Origin: Virgibacillus_R byunsanensis
GTDB taxonomy: Bacteria; Bacillota; Bacilli; Bacillales; Amphibacillaceae
Assembly: GCF_042675965.1 (NCBI RefSeq)
Contig: NZ_JBHTKJ010000051.1
Span: forward strand, 1 to 64,000
Direction: 5' to 3'
Length of the DNA: 64,000 bases
In this document: piece after piece, positions 26,981-33,433 of the stretch
Position numbering within the stretch: the stretch's first letter is position 1
Layout of the letters: each line of letters opens with the position of its first letter
Position numbers and translations under genes: made by a program
Notes under the pieces: model-generated
The model's input: the letters and a program-made list of their open reading frames with translations, nothing else
What the model was told of the DNA's origin: nothing
Database searches by the model: none

Positions 26981-27070
26981 TTAGAAAACTTGGCTTATCG
27001 CCAAGCCTTAATGGCGAAAGCCTTAGTTGCACTTATGTAGATAAGAAAGTTTTATACTTTCCTATCTACT
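26981..27070 (-). repeat. R1 element, copy 2 (full)
   Basis: Full copy between sspF and ispE. Reading the minus strand: T-tract of the sspF terminator, hairpin I (GTAGATAGGAAAG/CTTTCTTATCTAC), ATAAGTGCAACTAA, hairpin II (GGCTTTCGCCA/TGGCGATAAGCC), then AAGTTTTCTAA. Confidence 0.9.
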
Positions 27071-27099
27071 AAAAAAGACAAACCCCTCAGGGTCTGTCT
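27071..27099 (-). terminator. Terminator of sspF
   Basis: Minus-strand stem GACAGACCC/GGGTTTGTC, loop TGAG, then six T. It directly follows the stop codon. Confidence 0.9.
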
Positions 27100-27269
27100 T
27101 ATTTTTGCATACTTTGCTCGGCTATTTCAATCGCTCGTTTCACCATATTACCGGCATCGCGCGACTTGATACCGCCCCATCCCTCTTTTTGCACGGTGTC
27201 GTAAAAACCTAACTCTTTGGCAATTTCTTCTTTCATATGGTCTGACATAAAACTTTGACGTCTAGCCAT
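27099..27269 (-). CDS. sspF: Small acid-soluble spore protein SspF
   Basis: Gene of 56 codons, easily missed by length filters. The product has the alpha/beta-type SASP signature: MSDHMKEEIAKELGFYD, then GGIKSRDAGNMVKRAIEIAEQ at the C-terminus. The proteins of this family coat and protect forespore DNA. AAAGGGG precedes the ATG, and a strong terminator follows. It lies between veg and ispE, exactly where B. subtilis has sspF. Forespore (sigma-G) expression is expected from the family, but I did not identify a promoter. Confidence 0.9.
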   Translation of the reverse strand: MARRQSFMSDHMKEEIAKELGFYDTVQKEGWGGIKSRDAGNMVKRAIEIAEQSMQK

Positions 27270-27388
27270 GAAAGAACAACCCCTTTCTGTTAAGAGTACT
27301 TACGACACACTTATCATTTGTTTAATAACTAAAAATAACCGTGTTATAACTATACAAAAAAGGAAATTTTTTAATTGGAAAAGTCATA

Positions 27389-27698
27389 TTACTTTAACAT
27401 ATTTTCAAGTTTTAATGCTAAACCTATATTACCGTTCATTTTTAATTTACCCGTCATAAATGCGGTAGTACAATCAGATCTTAAAATTCCTTATCTTTTA
27501 TTTTTAGCACGGCAAGATGCTTCTTATGTATTCTCAGTATAAACAGTAGCAATCCCATCATTAAAGTCTAATTGATATACTCCATTTCCCATATCCGTGA
27601 TCTGAAATTCATATGTAACTCTTATCTCTGAATAGGTTTTTTTCCTCTAGTTTATTCGTGATTAATTCCCATATCTCTTTTACAGTTTTGTCTTCTAT
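27389..27698 (-). pseudogene. Broken SCP2 sterol-binding-domain protein gene
   Basis: Translation in pieces gives TVKEIWELITNKLEE, then TYEFQITDMGNGVYQLDFND, then TTAFMTGKLKMNGNIGLALKLENMLK and a stop, the pattern of the roughly 100-residue SCP2 lipid-binding family. Damage: seven A where six keep the frame (near 27636-27642), two in-frame TAA codons in the middle, and no start codon (ATA at 27698 where ATG is expected). The original function and partner genes are unknown. It lies in the 623-bp space between sspF and veg; the rest of that space is repeat R3 and the veg terminator. Confidence 0.75.
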
Positions 27699-27740
27699 CG
27701 AAACCAGTATTCGATTCCCTTTCGAAAAGTAAATTTTAGA

Positions 27741-27862
27741 CAGAACAAAAGAGTAAGCGAATCGATGTTGACTTATCGTAAGGATGATCGCTAGTCGTTG
27801 GGAACCGGACGTGGATTAAAATAGTTACTATTTATCTACAGACTTCTAATGTGATAATTTCC
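27741..27862. repeat. R3 palindromic repeat, copy 2 (diverged)
   Basis: Diverged copy recognisable from the GAGTAAGCGAATCG, ACTTATCG and TTATCTACAGACTTCTAAT blocks in the same order as at 9450-9612 and 57946-58099. Confidence 0.6.
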
Positions 27863-27867
27863 TAAGA

Positions 27868-27900
27868 CAAAAATATAGCAGTAAACGTTAGTTTACTGCT
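27868..27900 (-). terminator. Terminator of veg
   Basis: Perfect 10-bp stem AGCAGTAAAC/GTTTACTGCT with a four-base loop, followed by a T-rich run. The veg stop codon lies inside the stem. Confidence 0.85.
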
Positions 27901-28153
27901 TCAAAGCAATTGCCGCTTCTTCTAGGAAGCTTAATTCTACTGTTTCTGTTAAAACGTCTGCATAGCTATACGAAACACGTTCGAATGCATTTTCGTCTTG
28001 GTCTAGCTCAACAATGAAAACAGAAGGATATGTCTCTGCTAATATTCCACATCGTTCTATTGTTTTTCTTCTTCCGCCATTGGCTCTAAGACGCAATTTA
28101 TTACCAATTTGACATTCCAGACCTTGCTTAATTTCGATTAATGTTTTAGCCAC
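27893..28153 (-). CDS. veg: Veg protein
   Basis: Small protein of 86 residues, the same length as B. subtilis Veg, with the conserved LRANGGRRKTIERCGILAET and YPSVFIVELDQDENAFERVSYSY. Veg stimulates biofilm matrix genes in B. subtilis by countering the SinR repressor. I choose the GTG at 28153, which has AGGTGG six bases upstream, over the GTG at 28168 that the longer frame would use. A strong vegetative promoter precedes it. Confidence 0.93.
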   Translation of the reverse strand: MAKTLIEIKQGLECQIGNKLRLRANGGRRKTIERCGILAETYPSVFIVELDQDENAFERVSYSYADVLTETVELSFLEEAAIALKQ

Positions 28154-28175
28154 TATACTCCACCTCACTATTTAT

Positions 28176-28205
28176 ACTATAACACAAGCTTGTATTAATG
28201 GTCAA
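28176..28205 (-). promoter_or_regulatory. Sigma-A promoter of veg
   Basis: Minus-strand TTGACC and TATAGT with an 18-bp spacer, 22 bp before the start. B. subtilis veg has one of the strongest sigma-A promoters. Confidence 0.7.
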
Positions 28206-28344
28206 ATAAAACTTTATATTATAACAATATATCTTTCCCCTTGCAATAACAAAAAGCTAATTTTTTACTATTATCTCAAATTATTAACAATTTATGTATG
28301 TTATTTGTTGGAAGTGGCACAGATTTAGGTAATGTGCTAAATAA

Positions 28345-28373
28345 CAATTGAGCTGATGATTACACCAGCTCAA
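28345..28373 (-). terminator. Probable terminator of yabG
   Basis: Stem TTGAGCTG/CAGCTCAA with a 10-base loop, then TTGTTATTT on the minus strand. Confidence 0.5.
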
Positions 28374-28374
28374 A

Positions 28375-29268
28375 CTATAAAGATTCCATTGTTTCGTCCT
28401 CGTTTTCCTCATCTTCCTCTATATAAGGCATACCAGTACGAAGAAGGCCTCTGGTTTCTACTCCACCCATTCCCTTGTCTCCGGTTAATGTATTGCGCAA
28501 CGCATCCCAAACACTCACTTTTTCCATGAAAGGCGTATAGGCAATCTTTGCAGCAATATAAACAGGGTCTAAGGCATGAATGTTTATACGAGATGGGGAA
28601 CTTGCAAAATTAGCCCCAGCACGAATAAGCGACTCAAAATGAGACTGACAAGCACCTGCGAATATTACAAGCTGATCCAGGTGTGGTGTAATCCTTCTCG
28701 CCTCGCGTACTGTCTCAGCAAAATATCTCGAATGACGATAAGCACGGATATCATTTTTTAATCCTTTATTTTTCGAAAACGAATCATGCCCAGTTATCAC
28801 AATAATATCTGGTTGAATTTTATCTACCAATGATGCGATCTCTAACGGCATTTCTTTCTCATTTAAGTGAACCCCGTGTACTTGCAAACCCATTCGCTGG
28901 TATAAATGAATACATTTTCGCAAATACATACTATCCCCATCCAAGTGCAGTACTTTTGCAGGTATTTGAAAAATTTTAGTTGAATGATGATAACCATCTG
29001 TTGATTGATATGTTCGTTTTTCTTTCATAAGTTTATAGTCCTGGCGAAATAGACGATAGGAAAAGTCCTCATGCTCCTTTCCTTTTCGACGTCTCTTTTC
29101 CAATTCTGCATCCTGAACACGTGTTAAATCGTCTACTGACGCATCAGCTTCTAAACGAATATCCTCTCCATGTAATAGTGCTGTATCCTTTGTTACTGAT
29201 ACAACACGAAATAATAAGTCATGATTATAGGAAATGCGTGTCACAAGTTCCCCTGTTTTAAAGCTCAT
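28375..29268 (-). CDS. yabG: Sporulation-specific protease YabG
   Basis: Cysteine-type protease of 297 residues that processes spore coat proteins in the mother cell. Candidate catalytic residues are His161 (ITGHDSF) and Cys207 (AGACQSHFE), in agreement with the family. The N-terminal 60 residues form a small SH3-like beta region. GAGGTGG lies five bases before the ATG. A sigma-K-type promoter precedes it. The C-terminal IEEDEENEDETMESL is acidic. It follows ksgA as in B. subtilis. Confidence 0.95.
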   Translation of the reverse strand: MSFKTGELVTRISYNHDLLFRVVSVTKDTALLHGEDIRLEADASVDDLTRVQDAELEKRRRKGKEHEDFSYRLFRQDYKLMKEKRTYQSTDGYHHSTKIFQIPAKVLHLDGDSMYLRKCIHLYQRMGLQVHGVHLNEKEMPLEIASLVDKIQPDIIVITGHDSFSKNKGLKNDIRAYRHSRYFAETVREARRITPHLDQLVIFAGACQSHFESLIRAGANFASSPSRINIHALDPVYIAAKIAYTPFMEKVSVWDALRNTLTGDKGMGGVETRGLLRTGMPYIEEDEENEDETMESL

Positions 29269-29299
29269 AAAGCCACCTCACAGCCTAAGCATCCTAACA

Positions 29300-29329
29300 T
29301 AGACTATGTGATGATAGTCTCTACTGTGC
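29300..29329 (-). promoter_or_regulatory. Sigma-K promoter of yabG
   Basis: Minus-strand GCAC (-35), 17-bp spacer and CATAGTCTA (-10). The -10 is a full match to CATANNNTA. It lies about 30 bp before the start. Sigma-K control is established for B. subtilis yabG. Confidence 0.65.
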
Positions 29330-29346
29330 TTAATTAACCCATAAAA

Positions 29347-29384
29347 AATGAGGAGTGGCCATTGCATAAATAGCCTCTCCTCAA
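29347..29384 (-). terminator. Terminator of ksgA
   Basis: Minus-strand stem GAGGAGAGGC/GCCACTCCTC followed by ATTTTTTATG. Confidence 0.8.
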
Positions 29385-30266
29385 TTAATTATTATCTTTA
29401 TAGAATAAGTTGGCCAATGCTGCAAACTCACTTATATCAAGGGATTCGCCGCGCCTGGTACCATCTATCCCAATACCGTCTAACATTTTACCAATGGTTT
29501 CTTTGTCATATTTCTCTTTAAAAAAATGACTTAAATTGTTCCGCAACGTTTTTCTTCGTTGGGCAAAACTTGCCTGCACGATAGAAAAAAAGTGATCTTC
29601 ATTTTCAACATGAACTGGCGGATTCTCTCTTGTGGTTAGTCTTAATACACTAGAATCGACATTAGGTTGAGGCATAAAAACACTCTTAGGTACTTTCATT
29701 ACAACCTCAGCTTCGGTGTAATACTGCACAGCAACTGTCAACGATCCGTAACTTTTACTATTCGGCTTTGCAGCCATTCGTTCAGCAACTTCTTTTTGAA
29801 TCATTACCGTTAAACTAGATACAGGTAACTGCTCCCGTAACAATTTCATTAAAATAGGTGTGGTAATGTAATAAGGTAAATTGGCTACTATATGAATTGG
29901 TTGATCTGGTTTAAAATTTGCTTTTATTGCTTGTTCCACTGTTGCTTCTAAAATATCCTGATGAATTAATTCAACGTTATCATAGCCTTCAAGTGTGTCA
30001 GCTAAGATCGGCAGAAGTCGTTGGTCAATCTCATAAGCTAACACTTTTTCAGCATGAATAGCTAATTGTTCTGTTAATGCACCTATTCCAGGTCCAATTT
30101 CAATTACTCCGGACTTTTTATCTATCCCCGCATGCCTGATAATGTTTTCTAAAATATTTACATCAATTAGAAAGTTCTGACCCAAGCTTTTTTTAAATGA
30201 AAATTTATATTTTGCTAATATTTCTTTTGTCCTCATCGGAGTTGCTATATGTTTTTTAGAGATCAT
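29385..30266 (-). CDS. rsmA: 16S rRNA dimethyladenosine transferase
   Basis: KsgA/RsmA dimethylates two adjacent adenines at the 3' end of 16S rRNA late in 30S assembly. The 293 residues include the SAM motif VIEIGPGIGALTEQL near 54-68, the catalytic NLPYY at about 132 and FSFKKSLGQNFLID at the N-terminus. AGGAGGAG precedes the ATG. The start overlaps the rnmV stop by 11 bases, so rnmV and rsmA form one unit. Confidence 0.96.
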   Translation of the reverse strand: MISKKHIATPMRTKEILAKYKFSFKKSLGQNFLIDVNILENIIRHAGIDKKSGVIEIGPGIGALTEQLAIHAEKVLAYEIDQRLLPILADTLEGYDNVELIHQDILEATVEQAIKANFKPDQPIHIVANLPYYITTPILMKLLREQLPVSSLTVMIQKEVAERMAAKPNSKSYGSLTVAVQYYTEAEVVMKVPKSVFMPQPNVDSSVLRLTTRENPPVHVENEDHFFSIVQASFAQRRKTLRNNLSHFFKEKYDKETIGKMLDGIGIDGTRRGESLDISEFAALANLFYKDNN

Positions 30267-30825
30267 GGCTCTCCTCCTGCTGTATTTGTTTGACAGCGTC
30301 CTTAAATTGTTGCTTTGTTATTTGGAACATGGTTAACCGTTTCAATAACTGCTTCCCGTTAGTGTGTCCGATTTGCAATATTTCACCAAGCTTATCCCTA
30401 CTTGAACTTGCATTGGAACTTCCAATAAAACCATGAAAAATTAGATCTTCTTTGGTTATATCGCTTTTTTCGAAACTCTTCAATTCATATACGTCCCTTA
30501 AAGCCTGTTGGATCGCATCAATTGATGCATGTTCAATCCCCAAACTCTGATTATGGGGGTTCTTAGACCTTGCTTCATTACGTGATAAAAAGGCATGCTT
30601 ACAACCTGGAACAGCATCATCTATAATATGTCGGATTCGTTCCCCTGGGTAGTCCGGGTCTGTAAAAATGATGACACCGCGTTTATTTTTAACATGCTGT
30701 ATTTGTTTTAATATAGACTCATTTATAGCTGATCCGTTGGTTTCAATCGTATCCGCATCAACTGCGAGGCGAATTTTTGCTGTATCATCTCGACCTTCCA
30801 CAATAATAACCTCTTTGATCTTCAA
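30256..30825 (-). CDS. rnmV: Ribonuclease M5 (5S rRNA maturase)
   Basis: Toprim-domain endonuclease that trims 5S rRNA precursors together with ribosomal protein uL18. The N-terminal Toprim motifs are VEGRDDTAKI and FTDPDYPGERIR (acidic metal ligands). The product has 189 residues. I place the start at the TTG at 30825, with AGAGG eight bases upstream; this gives LKIKEVIIVEG, which matches the usual N-terminus. The ATG at 30849 would add eight residues and has no ribosome site. Confidence 0.93.
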   Translation of the reverse strand: MKIKEVIIVEGRDDTAKIRLAVDADTIETNGSAINESILKQIQHVKNKRGVIIFTDPDYPGERIRHIIDDAVPGCKHAFLSRNEARSKNPHNQSLGIEHASIDAIQQALRDVYELKSFEKSDITKEDLIFHGFIGSSNASSSRDKLGEILQIGHTNGKQLLKRLTMFQITKQQFKDAVKQIQQEESHDL

Positions 30826-30856
30826 ATCAGTATTCCTCTTTTCATACATAAAAATA

Positions 30857-31004
30857 TTAGAAAACTTGGCTTATCGTTAAAGGGATTCTAAGAAAGCATA
30901 GTATGCTTTCTTAGAATCTCTTATGCTTTGGAGTGCAAGCCTTAATGACGAAAGCCTAAGTTGCACTTATAGTAGATAAGAAAGTTTTAAACTATCTTAT
31001 CTAC
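30857..31004 (-). repeat. R1 element, copy 3, with inserted palindrome
   Basis: R1 copy split near its second hairpin by about 55 bp. The insert contains a perfect 17-bp palindrome with a one-base centre at 30884-30918 (GATTCTAAGAAAGCATA and its complement). Hairpin I is decayed. It lies between the yabE terminator and rnmV. Confidence 0.75.
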
Positions 31005-31039
31005 AAATAAAGCTCTTACCACTATAACATGGTAAGAGC
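31003..31039 (-). terminator. Terminator of yabE
   Basis: Minus-strand perfect stem GCTCTTACCA/TGGTAAGAGC followed by TTTATTTG. Confidence 0.85.
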
Positions 31040-31048
31040 GTATTTATT

Positions 31049-32248
31049 CTAATCAAGTATTTTTACTTTAACTTTTCTTACACCAAATCTATACGCATCC
31101 GATTTTGTTGGAACGTGTACATCAATACGATGGCCTTTAATACTACCACCTGTGTCACCAGCAACTGCTTCTCCATATCCTTCAACCCAGACTCTTGTTC
31201 CTAAAGGGATAACACTTGGATCTACTGCAATTACTTTCATATCGGGATTAGCATTTAAATTGATTCCAGTTGATGTATAACCAGAACAACCACTACACCC
31301 AGCTGTATATGCACTTGCGGTCATAGTCATTTCTTTTGAACTACTTTTTGAACTATCGCTTGATAATGTAACAAGCTCTTTTTGCTCTACTTTTGTCCCA
31401 ACTGCTACAACTTTATTTTGACTTTCCTGGATTACTTCTTCATTTATTAGTTCACGACTTACTTCTTCACCATTTTCCTTCACTATTTCATATTTCTTAA
31501 CAATAGTGCCGTTCCTACCTTGGGTAACGACTTTTTCTTTCCCTTTTTCAAGTGAATTGTCGTTTTTCCGTTCTGTGCTAAATGCCACTGTCTCTTCAAC
31601 TTCATCAATTTCTTTCTGTACACGAGTGATGACAATTGGTTCATCCTTCGTTACTTCTTCATCAATAGCCGGCTTGATCTTATCAAGGTTCTCATCGTAT
31701 GTAATATCGTTTTGCTGCAATATGTCCTCAATCGAACCACCAGTGGTCCATACTTGTTCTTTATTACCACCATCATTAATGGTAACCTGGTAAGCTTTTG
31801 CTATATCTAATTGTAAGCCGTTTTTTATACTTTCGTCAGTTTGATGTGATACTTCATCATATTCTGAAAGTGTAAGGTTCTGCTCTTTTAGGAATTGTTC
31901 GATTGTATCCATCGTCGTAAAATAGTCTTCTTCTTTGTCATCTATGGTTACAGTAACTTCTTTTGCTGTTTTATATTCTATTTCCATCCCTGTTTCAACC
32001 TGTGCTGTTTCGTCATGCGATAAAGCATCATGTTCTCCAACAGAGATACCTACTTCTTCAAGCAGTTCTTCTACTGTATCTGAATGTGTTGTAACGGTTT
32101 GCTCTTTGCCATTTTCTGTTACGATTACCTCAGCCTTTGTAGCTTCGAATATCATCATACTAGAAAAAACCAAAAGCGCCAAAACACCTATACTCGAAAT
32201 AACCAGCTTCATTTTTGATGCCGGCAATAGCTTTGAAAAAATTTTCAT
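31049..32248 (-). CDS. yabE: Cell-wall protein YabE (DUF348-G5-3D)
   Basis: Exported cell-wall-active protein of 399 residues. Order: N-terminal signal anchor (about 13-35), three DUF348 repeats (about 38-80, 95-140 and 150-195), a G5 domain (about 200-285), a Ser-rich linker and a C-terminal 3D domain. The 3D domain keeps its aspartates in AVDPSVIPLGTR, AGDTGG and HRIDVHV. It is Rpf/Sps-like, so a muralytic role in peptidoglycan turnover is likely. AAGGAGG precedes the ATG. In B. subtilis the gene is controlled by an antisense RNA; I cannot confirm one here. Confidence 0.93.
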   Translation of the reverse strand: MKIFSKLLPASKMKLVISSIGVLALLVFSSMMIFEATKAEVIVTENGKEQTVTTHSDTVEELLEEVGISVGEHDALSHDETAQVETGMEIEYKTAKEVTVTIDDKEEDYFTTMDTIEQFLKEQNLTLSEYDEVSHQTDESIKNGLQLDIAKAYQVTINDGGNKEQVWTTGGSIEDILQQNDITYDENLDKIKPAIDEEVTKDEPIVITRVQKEIDEVEETVAFSTERKNDNSLEKGKEKVVTQGRNGTIVKKYEIVKENGEEVSRELINEEVIQESQNKVVAVGTKVEQKELVTLSSDSSKSSSKEMTMTASAYTAGCSGCSGYTSTGINLNANPDMKVIAVDPSVIPLGTRVWVEGYGEAVAGDTGGSIKGHRIDVHVPTKSDAYRFGVRKVKVKILD

Positions 32249-32277
32249 GCTTCTTGCCTCCTTGGTATACGAAATCT

Positions 32278-32307
32278 ATTCTAGTAAACAAGTATATGCA
32301 AAGTCAA
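32278..32307 (-). promoter_or_regulatory. Sigma-A-type promoter of yabE
   Basis: Minus-strand TTGACT and TAGAAT, 18-bp spacer, 29 bp before the ATG. Confidence 0.6.
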
Positions 32308-32428
32308 AGCATATCCGATTACGATTCCTTTACAATTAGATTACACTTGATAATACATGCCCTATATCACAACCTTTTTAGAGACATAACCATTGATAAT
32401 GCTAGATTTACACACAACTTAGCTCCAC

Positions 32429-32460
32429 TAAAAAAGAGACTAGCTTTTTAGACTAGTCTC
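32429..32460 (-). terminator. Terminator of yabD
   Basis: Minus-strand stem GAGACTAG/CTAGTCTC with a nine-base loop, then six T. Confidence 0.85.
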
Positions 32461-32506
32461 AAAAGGTTATCCAGTTCACCTGTAGTTTATAACAAAAAAA
32501 TTACGA

Positions 32507-33289
32507 CTAATTACGAGGTTTTCCGTTAATTCCAAACAACGAGAAAGCATTATCTGTCGTAACTTTGCTAATTTCCCCGAATGACATTTCTCGTAGTTCT
32601 GCAATCTTTTCCGCTACTAATTTTACGTATGCAGGTTCATTTCGCTTTCCACGGTTAGGATGTGGTGCTAAAAACGGGGCATCGGTTTCCACAAGTAATC
32701 GGTCCAACGGTACTTGAATAGCCACTTCTTTTGGCATCGTCGCATTTTTAAATGTAACTGGGCCTCCAAGTGAGATGTAAAAATTCATATCAAGACATGC
32801 TTGTACATATTGAACAGAATCATTGTAACAGTGCATAATTCCGCCAACCTCTTTAGCATTTTCCTCCTGTAAAATTTCAATAATATCCTCCGTTGCTTCT
32901 CGATTATGAATAATAATGGGCATATCCACTTTCTTAGCAAGACGAATTTGCTTTCGGAAGACATTTTTTTGTACCTCTCTAGGTGACTTGTCCCAGTGAT
33001 AATCTAGTCCCATCTCTCCAATAGCAACCACTTTTGGATGGGAGGATAACTCCTCAATCCACGCTAATTCCGCATCCTTCATATCAATTGCATCTACAGG
33101 ATGCCAACCTACAGCAGCATAAATGGTTTCATACTGTTCCGCTATTTCAATTGCTAATGGAATCGTCTCTCTGTCAAAACCTACAACTACCATATAGTTT
33201 ACTCCATGATCAAATGCACGTTGAATTGTCTCATCACGGTCTTCAAAAAATTGTCTGGCATTTACATGCACGTGTGTATCAAATAGCAC
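32507..33289 (-). CDS. yabD: TatD-family metal-dependent deoxyribonuclease
   Basis: TIM-barrel amidohydrolase-like nuclease of 260 residues. Metal ligands are seen in FDTHVH (N-terminus), GEMGLDYH, IIHNREATED, MHCYND and ETDAPFL. TatD proteins have 3'-5' exonuclease activity. I place the start at the GTG at 33289, with AGGAGG six bases upstream; it yields VLFDTHVH, the usual N-terminus. The longer frame to 33310 uses a TTG without a site. It lies between metS and yabE as in B. subtilis. Confidence 0.95.
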   Translation of the reverse strand: MLFDTHVHVNARQFFEDRDETIQRAFDHGVNYMVVVGFDRETIPLAIEIAEQYETIYAAVGWHPVDAIDMKDAELAWIEELSSHPKVVAIGEMGLDYHWDKSPREVQKNVFRKQIRLAKKVDMPIIIHNREATEDIIEILQEENAKEVGGIMHCYNDSVQYVQACLDMNFYISLGGPVTFKNATMPKEVAIQVPLDRLLVETDAPFLAPHPNRGKRNEPAYVKLVAEKIAELREMSFGEISKVTTDNAFSLFGINGKPRN

Positions 33290-33351
33290 AATAATCCTCC
33301 TATTTTTCAAATGAAAAGGCCAACCCTAAAAATAACAAGAGTTTGACCTTC

Positions 33352-33426
33352 TTAGAAAACTTGGCTTATCGCCAAGCCTTAGTTGCACTTATGCAGATAA
33401 GAAAGATTTATACTTTCTTATCTGCT
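33352..33426 (-). repeat. R1 element, copy 4 (short)
   Basis: R1 copy that lacks the first arm of hairpin II. Hairpin I has a compensatory change relative to the other copies (GCAGATAAG/CTTATCTGC instead of GTAGATAAG/CTTATCTAC). It starts beside a seven-T run right after the metS stop codon, but no terminator stem is visible there. Confidence 0.85.
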
Positions 33427-33433
33427 AAAAAAA

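Noticed and set aside
26981..27070. R1 as an ordinary terminator
   Set aside because: On the minus strand the long hairpin I is preceded, not followed, by T residues. The only downstream T-run (TTTTCT) follows a six-base stem that is not kept in all copies.
27268..27459. Plus-strand frame of 63 codons
   Set aside because: It lies antisense to the SCP2 remnant and to the sspF start and has no recognisable product.
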